A program made the translations under genes and the position numbers. Shown in pieces: positions 43,521-54,339 of a stretch of DNA of 64,000 bases (position 1 is its first letter; the number at the start of each line of letters is the position of its first letter). The stretch comes from Toxorhynchites rutilus septentrionalis (Eukaryota > Arthropoda > Insecta > Diptera > Culicidae). Below the pieces are notes generated by a model. The model did no database searches, had not been told where the DNA came from, and saw only the letters and a program-made list of their open reading frames with translations. The stretch is taken from NCBI RefSeq assembly GCF_029784135.1, contig NC_073746.1:104718661-104782660 (forward strand), written 5' to 3'.

Positions 43521-44794
43521 TTAGGCTGTCAAAAAAGTCCTGCGGTATTTTTTTTGAATTTTCATTTGTTCATAAAATTAGTTACAATCATCTGTTTTAA
43601 GTCAAATATGCGCCGTTTTGTTCGATGACTTGTTCCCAACGAGATGCCAACTTCATAATACCCCTGTTATAGAAGCTCGCTTCCTTATTGGCAAAAAACT
43701 CGGATAGCCAATTTTCACAGGTCTCTTTTGTGGCTAACTTCTGACTACCTAGCTCGTTCGCCATGGACAAAAACAGGTGGTAGACACTTGGTGCAAGGTC
43801 CGGACTATACGGCGGATGCAAAAGAACCTCCCATCCGAGCTCCCGGAGCTTCTGGCGCGTCACCAAAGAAGTGTGTGGCCTGGCGTTGTCCTGATGGAAG
43901 ACAATGCGGCCTCTGTTTATCAAAGATGGCCTCTTCTTCATGAGTGCTACCTTCAAGCGGTCCAGTTGTTGGCAGTGCAGGTCCGAATTGAGCGTTTGGT
44001 CATAGGGAAGCATGTCATAATAGATTATTCCTTGACAATCCCACCAAACACACAGCAGAACCTTCCTGGCCGTTAATGAGGGCTTGGCCACCGTCTGAGC
44101 CGCTTCAGCGGGCTTCGACCACGACCGTTTGCGCTTCACGTTGTCGTAAGTGACTCACTTTTCATCGCCAGTCGCCATCCGCTTCAGAAACGGGTCGATT
44201 TTGTTGCGATTCACATGCGTCGATACGGTCAAAGATGTTTTTTTGCGTCAACGTGTGTGGCACCCATACATCGAGCTTCTTTGTGAATCCAAGCTTCTTC
44301 AAATGGTTAATAACGGTTTGATGACTTATCCCCAGCTCTTGGCCGATGCTACGGCTGCTACTATGCCGGTCTTTCTCGGCTAATTCAGCGATTTTGTCGC
44401 AATTTTCGACGACAGGCCTTCCGGAGCGTGACGCATCTTCAACGACCTCTACACCAGAACGAAAACGTTGAAACCATCGTTGTGCGGTGGAAATGGCAAC
44501 TGTATCGGGTCCATAAACTGCACAAATTTTATTGGCAGCTTTAGATGCATTTTTGCCTTTGTCATAGTAGTACTGTAAAATATGTCGGATTTTCTCTTTA
44601 TTTTGCTCCATATTTGCGACACTATAACTCACGAACGACTTAACCAAACAAAACACTGTCAAGGACTATATTATAGCGCGCAAAAATACCTTTCCAACAA
44701 GCTATAGTATGATTCGATACAATGAATACAACTAGAACTACGCGCTTACAACCACACCTCGCGGAAATACCGCAGGACTTTTTTGACAGCCTAA
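43521..44794 (-). mobile_element. Full-length mariner transposon, 1274 bp, dead
   Basis: 30-bp inverted repeats starting TTAGGCTGTCAAAAAAGTCC are essentially identical at both ends. TA duplications are at 43519-43520 and 44795-44796. Excising it rebuilds the second tandem unit exactly (compare CATAATATTAGGCATTTGCA in the first unit). The transposase gene on the minus strand is disrupted. Confidence 0.93.
43597..44611 (-). pseudogene. Mariner DD34D transposase, three inactivating changes
   Basis: The family start is the ATG at 44611 (MEQNKEKIRHILQYYYDKGK). N-terminal paired-type HTHs are clear (STAQRWFQRFRSG; SSRSIGQELGISHQTVINHL). Near 44205 the frame shifts by one base; in the other frame the linker continues (KIDPFLKRMATGDEK) but meets TGA near 44155 where the family has Trp. 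The catalytic half (44139-43597) has VWWDCQGIIYYD, FHQDNARPHTS and PPYSPDLAPS. Thirty-four residues after the second Asp, the third catalytic Asp is Val (codon GTC for GAC). The protein ends WEQVIEQNGAYLT. The total would be about 340 residues, normal for mariner. Confidence 0.93.
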
Positions 44795-45424
44795 TATTAC
44801 GCATTTGCAAAAAAAAAAGTGACAGTCAAACCCAATGAGAAAATGTTTGCGTTAGCAAATTCTGTGAAAAACCAGCATCGTTGATTTTTCAGTCTTTGTA
44901 TTTTTTCAACTATTTTGTTTGTTGTTTTCATGTGAAGTGCTAGAAATGGTAAGAATGTATAATAAATGGATGAAATAAAATGATATTTTATGCAGAAATC
45001 TTCATTAAAATTAGTGTTCGGAATATGAATCAAGTTTCTACGCATGATTCAAATTGCGAACACTTCATTTTCAAATGTGGATTTACTGAACTTTAATGTT
45101 ATAAATAATGTAATAAATAACCCTGACATTCTATGGGTTATAGAATTCATTTTAACATCATTTACAGGTATCGATACCGATATAGCGCCCTTGGTTCCGA
45201 AACCATGTGAAATATAAAGAACAAATACAATCAAAAATTATAAAAGCAAAATCCAAAAATTACAGTAGCAAAATCCATTCATTTTTCATCACATTTGTGT
45301 GCCTCTGGAAAATATGCTATGAGTTGAAACAGCGAAACCAGAAAACTACTTCATCAGTTCTCATCAAAAGCGTGTTGTCCCCCTTAGTTCGAAGAGTGGC
45401 GTACAAACCCTTGAATACAGCTAT

Positions 45425-46513
45425 TTGACGTAGAATTACGTCTTTCGGGAACATACTGAAAATCGACATTGCAAAAATATGCAAGTCAGGGGCATTTTTG
45501 TATTGCAAGTAAGGTGAGTGATGCGATTAATTCTAGCAAATAAAATTTAAATTTGGAACTTCAATGTTGCTTGCTTCGTGAAATTTCATATCAATGACCG
45601 ATCGCGTATTGTGGAAAATTTGTTACAAGTGTAAGTGTAAACTTATGGTAGCAGTTTTGTTAAAAATGATCAGATATATGAAACGATTTATTTTAATTTT
45701 CATAAATAAAAACCAAGGTGTGTTCCCGCTCGAGAACGGATCGTTTGGTTAAAGCTGTCTGTTTTATTATGTCCATTTTCACCCAAGAAAAGTTTATATG
45801 GCGAGAAAAATTGGAAAAGTGAAGAAATATTAGAAAAAGTGATTTCCCATATACTGTACATACAGTATTAAGTGTTGTTAGTCCAATTAAAATTCGCATT
45901 GGGTTGAATAAACACTCAGAAAGTAAAAATTATAAAAGAAAGTTATCTTTTCCATTTCAAATATGTTTTCTCTATATTAAAGTAACATATTTTTACTGAT
46001 GAGAAAAATTGATAATTGTGTTCGGTATTGGTAATTATCTAGGCGTCGTGCACAAATTACGTAACGCTAAAAATCCGGATTTTGGACCCTCTCCCCCCCT
46101 TCGTAACGCAATTTCCTGTCTCTAATACACAGAAAGTAAAGTAACCTCGACCCCCTCCCAAAACCACCCCCCCCCCTTATTGCATTACGTAATTTGTGCA
46201 CGACGCCATATATTACATTGGTGGGTATTTTTTTTTCATTTCATCCATACACATCACAGGAGGCATCTCGTCTAGGATCACTATTTTCATCATTTGTCGT
46301 TCCACTTCGGTATCTTTTATCTGATACGCACCATCTAACTGTTTACTATCCTTCTGCCATCATCGCACGGTAAACACTGGTGGAGTGAACAAACAATACC
46401 CAACTACCAAGCAAAACGGTATTTTTCAGGGCCACCAAATCATTATCAAAGAGTTTAACGATGTAATCCTGCACACATATCCAAAATCAACAGATAGCCT
46501 AACAAATTCCTAC
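45425..46513. mobile_element. Palindrome-ended repeat element, copy 2, carrying a MITE
   Basis: GACGTAGAATTACGTC at 45425-45440 marks the left end, and CCTACGTCAAG near 46508 the right, followed by the conserved flank GGTCGTGTCTCGGACACAAC. It is collinear with 6272-7345 (shared CATATCAATGACCGATCG, GTGTTCCCGCTCGAGAACGG, CCAAAATCAACAGATAGCCT). No protein is encoded; the antisense frame at 45693-45899 is paralogous to 6520-6720 but both are short and diverged. Confidence 0.65.
46042..46207. mobile_element. Short MITE, 166 bp
   Basis: Inverted ends GGCGTCGTGCACAAATTACG at 46042 and its complement ending GACGCC at 46207 match over ~26 bp with one mismatch. The middle is C-rich on plus (CCCCTCCC, C10 run). 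The paralogous site in copy 1 near 6860 lacks it. Target duplication is probably TA but the boundary is ambiguous by one base. Confidence 0.85.
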
Positions 46514-47119
46514 GTCAAGTACACGGTCGTGTCTCGGACACAACCCTCCTGTGACTTTTTGTTTTGATTTCTCAAGAAACTCTGACTCTTCTCTTCATTC
46601 GATAACGGATGTTTTCACTCGTAGCATCAACCTTTCTCTCATCCAAAGCGGAAAACCCCAAGAATTATTTTTTTACATGAACATTTACATTCTAAAATTT
46701 CTCACCAAATAATACCACTAACCACTGAGCAGAGGCGAATAAACTTTCAAGTGTAAAGCATTCATTTTCGGAATAATATAATTATTATGGTCGGGGGTGT
46801 CACCCCTTTGAGGATGACACCCGGGGTGGTTGATTTTCACCAGATATCAATTGGGGTCCTTCCAAATATTTATTGCCTTGTTGAAAAAGACGATGCATTT
46901 GCGTCTGAAGTTTCTATTATTTCTGATGATTGCATTAGAGTTATTAACTCTCCTTTACCCACTCGAAAAATCGTAACTCATATACTCACAGACTGTGCGT
47001 GTCACTGTGGTATAGCAATTCTGTATTTTTTGGGCGTTATTGGTATTTATTTAAAGAATTAAATATAATTGAATATTTTCTTTAACTTCATTCAGTTTTA
47101 ATAGTAATTTATTTCAGCC

Positions 47120-47175
47120 ACCTCATTGATTCTCGGTCTGTCAGACCGGATGCGCGAGTATAGGAGGGTTAATAG
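47120..47175. repeat. Single end of a MITE (CTCGGTCTGTCAGACCGG family)
   Basis: CTCGGTCTGTCAGACCGGAT followed by GCGCGAGTATAGGAG matches the right arm of the MITE at 51165-51383. No partner end is apparent to the left, so only part of the element remains. Confidence 0.55.
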
Positions 47176-47399
47176 TCTAGTTGATTCAAACTAAATACAG
47201 GAGGCTAAAATTTAGTAAATCCTATGAAAAATTGCTATGATACTATGTTACACTACACTGAAAAATGAACGGCTAGGAGAAACACTACAGTATAAATGGG
47301 TTGTATGAAAGACCATTCCTGAATGAACAGAGATTGAAAGTAGCATTTGTAGAAAAACTTCAAATGTGATAGATAAAAACATAATGTATGTATTATTAG

Positions 47400-47800
47400 T
47401 GGACAATGATTAAAGGAATTTTAATTAATGAGATAAAAAGTTGGCACAAAGAATCTGTGCTAGTTGAAAATCGTCGGGAGCAAATATTTTCAGAAAAGGA
47501 AACCAAATTTCTAGAGTGTAAGGAATTCGTGAAGCTTACTAATTATATTTTGTGTCTGCCTGGTAGTAATGGGCCAGTTGAAATGATTTTTGTACGATGA
47601 ACATTATGTGGGCAACGAAAAAGCCGCGACTCAATGTTGGAACCTGATATTAAGATAACTGGGAGACAAAAGTTCGATCTGGAATGTGACAATGTCTATG
47701 ATAAAATTTAGAAAAATCCTGATCTGCTTCGCAAAGTATCTGAATCATCTGAATATCAACGAATAAATGTCGTTGTAGTGAAGAAAGTAGGTAAGTCTAA
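47400..47800 (+). pseudogene. hAT transposase C-terminal (dimerisation) remnant
   Basis: The plus strand reads FVKLTNYILCLPGSNGPVEM, resembling the LPGTSAPVERVFS core of hAT dimerisation domains. After a shift near 47597 it continues NIMWATKKPRLNV and then, in frame, KFDLECDNVYDKI, a stop, and KNPDLLRKVSESSEYQ. Such tails are typical of hAT transposases related to ZMYM/KRBA2-type host proteins. Two or more frame breaks make it dead. It is not obviously the same lineage as the hAT element at 51016. Confidence 0.6.
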
Positions 47801-48259
47801 GAATGTTTGATTGTTTTGCTTTATTCCCGGTTCTATTCGCTCATTTTGAAAATTCTGAAAAAAATGCATTGCCTTGTCCCGTTGTTATTCCTGAACTATT
47901 CGGTCAGCCTAGGTTATCGGACAGTGTCAAACCCATTGCCATCAATTTTTCATCTGTTTCAATAGGCAAAACTTTATCAAAGGTGAATATATTTTCTCTC
48001 TATGTAAGGATTATGTTCTCTGAAGTTAAAGTCGATCCCTTGCCTAATTTCCACGGCCCTATAAGGGAAAGTTTAAGAAATGAAAAATTGTATTTGTCAT
48101 CAAATACACCATTTATTTTATTGAAAAAACTGCTTGATCTTACACTGTAGATCCTGAACAGAACATTTACAGTGAACAACTTATCCACTTGTTGCATTTT
48201 CAACGAATTTAAATAGAATGTTCTGCTGACGCTTTTAAAACCCGGTTTTTGTATCTTTA

Positions 48260-50098
48260 GGGGCTGTCCACATACCACGTGGACAACTTTAGGGGGGGTA
48301 GGGGGTATCAGAATGTCCACGCTTGTCCACTGAGAGGGGGGAGGGGGTATAGACTATGTCCACGTGGACACGAAGAATAAATATTTTTTCAAATATAATC
48401 ACCGATACACTCGAAATTAAATAAAAATCGTTCCGTATTCAAGAATTTCAAAACTCCGCCCAACCTGAGTATTCCATAATTATCAATAAACTGAGAGTCA
48501 GATATTTACTGAGAGTGCTCCATATATATTTACTAGATCATTGGACTTCTTCACCATATTCCATATTCTATAGATTTTTTTTCTAACTCGAGAACAGTTA
48601 GTTTTAGAACGAAAATGTCTGTATAGTTTTTCATGCAAAATTACGTGTAAAACCATTTTTTTGAATTACTTTTCTTGAAAAGTAACAATTTTTCAAAGTA
48701 TTGGAATTTTTCAATTTCTAGGATATATTTACATTTACGAAAGATGATTTATGCACCACTAGTTGACATAATTTCCTATGATCCTCTTATCTCTCCACGC
48801 TAATAATCTTTTGTTTACACCGAGTACCGTTATCTATTATCCATAGAAAACTGCGTTTTATTGCATGATCAAATTCACTAGACATTAAAATTCGTACAAA
48901 AGTAGTGTAAATTATTGCATACGGTTGGATAAAGTATTTAGTATGATTCCTCGCTATGGTTGCTGAAAACAGACATACGACCGCAAAAGGTTAATGAATT
49001 GCAGAATGGTCGATAAGGATTTGAAAAATAATAAAATATTTTGATATGCTTTCAATACCCTAATTTTCCGAACTATTGCGGAATGGTGAATCGGAAATTC
49101 AGAGTGATGATGAATCGGCATTTGCTGTGATCGATCATATTCCGGAGTGGGCAAGGATCTGTACTCAATAAAAAAAAGGACCAGAATGCAACATCGAAAA
49201 TGTTGAGTGGGTTTTGGAACGCTGTAACTGTCATAAAACGATGCATTTGTCGAAGCAATAACTGGGTCTTGTATAGAACATTTCAAAACTGTCCATCGAT
49301 TTGCTGTGCGATCGTTATGTCATTAAATGTTTAGAATCCAAAATGAAAAAATATGTTTTCCTTAGATCGAGAATATCTCTGTGAAAAAAATTCTACTGGA
49401 ATTCCATTTGAATCGAATGAAAGCGAATCAACCAGGTTAATTGGATTATTACTGGTTTTTCAGATGGAATAAGTACACTTCTGAAATAAAGCTATGAACT
49501 TAAATTAACATTATTGTATCTATGTATTCTATGTGATATCAACACATTTTTTAGAAAAAACCTGAACTAAAATTGTATTTGAAAATAATTTTAAATCCAT
49601 TTTATTTTATTCGATTGGCGTTTGAAATCACAATTAGTAAAGCTCCAGATCAATCTTCGAAGTTGTGTAGTTTATATTCAGATGCGGATTGTTCCTCACC
49701 TGGTCAACTGTACATTACTAGTTTCCGTGTTGGCAAACTAGATAGCCTGCACATCTTCGCTGATAATGGAAAAACAAAAAAAAAAGTTTACTCACAAGTA
49801 TTTTAAAATTAAATGGAACATGTGCTGTGTTATGCTACCCATTTCTCTACCGTAAAACAACAATGAGCCACAGCAAAGCTGGTACAGCAGGGTACAGCTA
49901 GTAAAACCTGAAATAAAATAAACTTAAATGGAATTTAAACGCGATTCAGACATTTCCTTAGTTATTTTAATTAAAAAGAGAAAATGTCCACGTGGACAAA
50001 GGTGGGTAGGGGTATGAAAATGTCCACGCTTGTCCACGGAGGGGAGGGGGGAGTCTAAAATCGTGCTTTTTCTGTCCACGTGGTATGTGGAAAGCCCC
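48260..50098. mobile_element. TTA-flanked inverted-repeat element, 1839 bp (PIF/Harbinger-like)
   Basis: GGGGCTGTCCACATACCACG at 48260 and its near-exact complement ending at 50098 (26 bp, one mismatch), flanked by TTA (48257-48259; 50099-50101). Sub-terminal copies of TGTCCACGCTTGTCCAC and TCCACGTGGACA extend the similarity to ~100 bp at each end. The interior is AT-rich with no transposase; minus-strand frames at 48954-49286 and 49073-49258 and plus 49573-49806 have no recognisable motifs. TTA duplication and GGGGC ends fit PIF/Harbinger. Confidence 0.82.
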
Positions 50099-50741
50099 TT
50101 AGCAGCTCTAGAAAAGTTGGAGTGTTACCAGATACCTTTAAAAGTCTTCGGTTATGCAAAATATTGAACTAATATTCCAAGTGCTGCGAAAATAATATTT
50201 TTGTGAGTGGCAATATAGTTGTCACGACCTTATAAAGAGTTAATGAAAAACCCGTTATAAAAATTAAGATAAATTGAAAAAAAACAAAATTGTTCATTTT
50301 TCTTTTTTTTTAAATCGCTATTCAAAATACAGTTATCTGATAAATACAGTTACGAATTTCTGGAAAAAAAGAAAATTATTTGGGATACACCCTTAAAAAA
50401 ATCAATCGTTATTAGAATTAGCCAGATGATAATGAAATGGGTAGTTTGAAGTAAAAGAATAAAAAAATCGAGGATGTAGGTTCTACAGATAAATGAACTG
50501 TGAAGTTCAAAGCCTCTTAATGCCAGGAAAAAGATTTTTTTTTCAGCTGGTGGTATCGATATATCATGATCTACTCCACCGATTTGGCTGAAATATTTTT
50601 TTCTGCATGTAAAAATCAATTATCTAAAGCGTTACATAGCCGTTTTTTAATATCTCATTTTTTCGAATTTTCATGAAAAATAATCGGACAATTTTTTTTA
50701 AATTTAGGACAAAATTTTTTAAATTTAGGACAATATCGAAA

Positions 50742-51045
50742 TAACGATTTCGATATTGTCCTAAAGTTCCGAAATATTCATTGGAATTTGGAATAGTTTT
50801 AAGCGGGACCCCTGTTTGGAGAATCAAAAATAATCGATTGTCGAATGTTAGGGATAAAGCAGGGTTGCCACATTCAAATCTGTAAAATTAACGATTATAA
50901 CGATTTCGATATTGTCCTAAAGTTCCGAAATATTCATTGGAATTTGGAATAGTTTTAAGCGGGACCCCTGTTTGGAGAATCAAAAATAATCGATTGTCGA
51001 ATGTTAGGGATAAAGCAGGGTTGCCACATTCAAATCTGTAAAATT
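50742..51045 (+). repeat. 156-bp exact tandem duplication that includes a hAT end
   Basis: 50742-50889 and 50898-51045 are identical as far as I can read (TTTTAAGCGGGACCCCTGTT, AATCGATTGTCGAATGTTAG). Each copy ends with CAGGGTTGCCACATTCAAAT, the left terminus of the hAT element. Only the second continues into the element body. The first is followed by AACGATTATAACGATTTCGA. An 18-bp perfect hairpin (50724-50741/50748-50765) sits at the left edge. Confidence 0.9.
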
Positions 51046-51164
51046 TTCTGAAAAAATCCGTGCATCTGTATTTTTAGCCAAAAATCTGTATCGGGAAGTT
51101 AGAGGAAAAAAATGAAAATAAAAGTTTATTTTCACTGTGAACTTATTTTTCTTATTTATGGGTT

Positions 51165-51383
51165 GTTAACACTTTTATACTCGCGCATTGGTCTGTCAGA
51201 CCGAGAAATCAATAATTCGTTCATTTCTCAGAAAATATCAACACTACGACTTTGCGTTTCTCTCTAGCTTCGTTATTCGTTGTTCGTCATCGTTTAGCGT
51301 ATCGCATGTGTTGGTTCAAAGGGGACGTGTGCCACTTTTTTAACACTTTCGGTCTGACACACCGACGCGAGTATAGGAGTAAC
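51165..51383. mobile_element. Short MITE, ~219 bp, nested in the hAT element
   Basis: Arms ATACTCGCGCATTGGTCTGT (left) and ACACACCGACGCGAGTATAG (right) are inverted, with TCAGACCGA next to each. Exact ends are uncertain by a few bases. A single arm of the same family is at 47120-47175. Confidence 0.7.
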
Positions 51384-51989
51384 TTTTTTGGACAAGTGCC
51401 TTTTTCATATTCTAGAGTATTGTTGAATGAAATGTATAAATTAATGTTAGTGGCGTGGAATATTTATAGAATATAATGCATAAGATCATTACCGGACTAT
51501 TCTTATTTGATTTCAGTCCCTATTATAACTGGAATGAACACATCCATATATTAACTATTCGTCGATGTATTCGTCGTTAGATTCATACATTCAAAAGCAA
51601 AATGAAAATGTTTGACTTTCGTATAGTTATTCGCTAAATATAATGGTCATACGTATATACACTTGTGAAAGAATTTCACTTGTGGAAGGATTGTAAACTA
51701 TAAACTAATCGGTGGCCTATGGTTATTTTTAATATTTACAGTTTTGGGGATATTTTTTTTTATAATGGACAATATCGACAATAAAACAAGAAAAAGATAA
51801 GGAAGTTCGTAGAAATCCTTTTATATCATCTTTTTATGCCCCATCTAAAAAAAGGCATTAATTTTTAGTTTAGTAATAAAGTCCATAATTATGTGAACCA
51901 ACCGATTTCCGGACGACTTTGTTTTGTTGGCACTGTAAAGCAAAAATATTAGCTCAACACTTGCTGATGAATGTCATCAAATGTCTTTT

Positions 51990-52860
51990 TTTTCAGTTCA
52001 TTTATTTGTAAGGCATAAGCTTTGGGGAGCTGCAAAAAAATGTCTTACAAACGACCTTAGCAATGGATACAAAAATTTCCCATCACACCTTTTGATATCC
52101 AACAGCTGGGACCAAGTTATATCCGAGTCACTCAATTTTTGCCCCATGGAATTATTATTTATATTCGACTTGAGTAGCCTTAATTCGTAACCCAAGCCTT
52201 TTGTGTTGCCTGTTTCAACGAGTTGACGAAATTGTAGCATTAAATCGCTAAGGTTTGGTAGCCTGACAAAATTTTGAGGGTTCTCAAGGCTGCAATTATG
52301 TTTCACCAGTTCAATATAGAAGTCACGACCAATCAATTCAAATATCAACTTCCTAGCTGCATCCAACCCCTTTTCAGCTTCTTCTGCATCGATACCAACG
52401 CAAACATCCTCGGGCTTCTTCAGAAAGTCTTCAAAATCTTTCACATCAAGGTCAGCATCAACGAATCGTTGCACGAAGCTCATAAGTTATCCAACATGAT
52501 CAATAAGTATAAGTTACTCAACATATTATTGATCATGTTGGGTAACTTATGCTAATTACATAACAGTCTTCTCTCATTATAAAGTTCGCAAAATTGAGAA
52601 CTTTCTGATTGAAAGGAGTGATTGACATTTTTGATGAGCGGTAGAACAAAGTTTAGGAACAGTATAATCGGTTTAGTCATAAAGTCGTTTAAATGAGTCA
52701 ATATACGAATGGCAAATTGATTGTGGTCATACATAACTTGGAACGAAAAAAAATAAACTTTATGCTCTTCAAATCAAGATTTCGCTTAATAACTGCCTCC
52801 AACGAAAGCCATCTCGTTGCATTGCGCCCAACTTTGTTATAAATCAAGGTATCTATGTAT
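51990..52860 (-). pseudogene. Degraded hAT transposase
   Basis: On the minus strand from ~52860: RNATRWLSLEAVIKRNLDLK (the conserved RW.SL..AV segment), then, from 52734, FVLPLIKNVNHSFQSESSQF, then from 52483 a longer frame with a helical middle and, near its end, WSQLLDIKRCDGKFLYPLLR followed by FVRHFFAAPQS, matching the start of the dimerisation domain (hAT: fP.L......l.lPHS.A.vERiFS). The frame ends before the ERIFS part, which lies out of frame or is lost further left. The N-terminal zinc finger and first catalytic residues are missing. A 25-bp inverted repeat (52482-52506/52526-52550) interrupts the gene. Confidence 0.72.
52482..52550. repeat. 25-bp inverted repeat inside hAT transposase
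   Basis: ATAAGTTATCCAACATGATC opens the left arm (52482-52506); the right arm (52526-52550) is its reverse complement with one mismatch. The 19-base loop also contains ATAAGTTACTCAACATA, a third partial copy. Confidence 0.9.
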
Positions 52861-53833
52861 ACACTGTAATAAATTTAATATTTAAAATTGAATTTCAAAA
52901 AATCTGTAAATTCTGTATTTTTGCTGAAATCTGTAATATTGTATATACAGATTCTGTATCTGAAATTTGGCAAAAAAATCTGTAAAATACAGAATTTTCT
53001 GTATATGTGGCAACCCTGGGATAAAGTATTTGGGTATTTTGGTTATTGCTTAGGGTATATTTGAAGTTGTATTTTCCATTTTTCACTAATAGTGATTATT
53101 ACACTGTTAACAGCTGGATTCGTAGATGTTGTCTGGAAATCGGTACCTTGCTGGTGGTATCGGTTCTGAAGCAACGGAGTGTCGAAGATGGAATTCCAAT
53201 GAATATTTTGAAACTTTGGGACAATATCGAACGGGTTACAGAGAGGTCTTTGAATATTCGAGAAATTACCAAAATGGCGTCCATTTTTGTTAAAAATGAG
53301 TTATTTTTCATGAAGAATCGAAAAAATTGGGTATCGAAAAAAGGCTATGTAACGCTTTAAATAATTGATTTTTATATGATTAAAAAATATTTCAGCCAAA
53401 TCGTTCGAGAAGATCATGAGATATCGATACTACTATCTGGAATAAAAACCTGTTTTCGAGAAATACGCGTTTTACAATTTGTACAGCAATACTATATCCC
53501 TTGTGGTGACCTCATACTTTTGACTGTAGCTTTCCAATAAATTAAAATATTGAAAAATATTTTTACATCATTTCCGAGGGCATAAGCTTCTCAAAAAATC
53601 AACAAAAATCTATTTTTTCTACCTTGCAGTCCGGGGTTGCATCCTTAACATATTACCTTAAAATATAACACTACGCCAGATCGCCTCCTCACGTGTTATA
53701 TGCTTTGCAAGCAAACTATTGATAGAGTCGAATGAACTAATAAAGTTTTAATTCTCTATAACTTAAGACAACAACAACAAATTAATGAAATCACAAAAAT
53801 CTATAAATATGGGTACATGCTTGAAATTTCAGG

Positions 53834-54210
53834 CCTGATTCTCGAATACACTTCACGGTGGAAACGAAACAAACGGCACGCCATTGAACTACGTATTACG
53901 AGTTAGTGAAGTGTCGAAGATAATAATGAGTTTTCAGGCAGAATGAGCATTTTCAAATAAAAAATCATTAATGAAAATTAACTTCTTCGTATCAAACTGG
54001 TATTCAATGTGAGTGGAAAACTTTGTTTTCTTCATGTGATATAATAATCTCATACAAAAATGTCATTTGAAGATAATTTGATATTATAATGATAAATTTA
54101 GTGGGAAACTAATCTCGCATCCAGATGTCGACACCGTACCGTTGTCATCGCGAATACGTTTCATTCCGTTTCCACCGTGAAGTGTATTCGTAGTGTATTC
54201 GAGAATCAGG
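53834..54210. mobile_element. MITE, ~377 bp
   Basis: CCTGATTCTCGAATACACTT starts the left arm and its complement closes the right arm; the match extends through CACGGTGGAAACG. The right arm has a 12-base internal duplication (GTATTCGTAGTGTATTCG). The interior contains ATAATAATGAGTTTTCAGGC, also seen in the hairpin MITE at 8443. No clear target duplication. Confidence 0.8.
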
Positions 54211-54339
54211 ACCTTCAGCTCAGTCATGATTTATACGCGGGTGATGCAAGACACAGCTAGTGAAGCAATATTCTTCGTCGAACAACTTGTATATAACGAG
54301 GGCAAAATATTCAGCAAAAGACGCAATAACTAATAAATT

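Larger units (their letters stand above)
42930..45180. repeat. Three tandem units of a ~400-417 bp repeat, the second carrying a mariner
   Basis: ATTCCGAACACTTC (with small variants) starts the units at ~42959, ~43376 and ~45050. Each then has AAATGTAAATT..CTGAACTTT, AATTGAATAA or a variant, and ACAGGTATCGATAC. The first spacing is 417 bp; the second is about 400 bp after subtracting the mariner and its TA. No coding potential. Confidence 0.85.
51016..53018 (-). mobile_element. hAT transposon remnant, 2003 bp
   Basis: Ends CAGGGTTGCCACAT (51016) and ATGTGGCAACCCTG (53018) are perfect inverted repeats of 14 bp, flanked by an exact 8-bp duplication GGATAAAG (51008-51015; 53019-53026). This is diagnostic of hAT. 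The sub-terminal regions contain repeated TCTGTATTTT / CTGTAAAAT words in both orientations. The interior holds degraded transposase on the minus strand and a MITE. A truncated relative is at 27165-27590. Confidence 0.9.
50345..53470. mobile_element. Inverted-repeat element split by a hAT insertion
   Basis: The left arm (50540-50830, minus) and right arm (53150-53470, plus) mirror each other: TAAAGCGTTACATAGCC, TTTTCATGAAAAATAA and GATTTGGCTGAAATATTTTT in the left arm have complements in the right. The two short frames ending GYVTL (50624-50827 minus; 53046-53360 plus) are the same sequence from the two arms. Outer ends near 50345 and 53470 are approximate. The hAT element at 51016-53018 lies between. 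Confidence 0.65.

Noticed and set aside
47803..48150. 115-codon open frame downstream of the hAT remnant
   Set aside because: No recognisable domain and AT-rich low-complexity flanks; could be chance.
50624..53360. A pair of small proteins ending GYVTL
   Set aside because: Both derive from inverted arms of one repeat element, and neither has a domain.
53665..53690. Another SINE copy
   Set aside because: Only ~22 bases of the SINE head (complement of GGAGGCGATCTGGCGTAGTG) are present, with no B box or body, so it is at most a relic.
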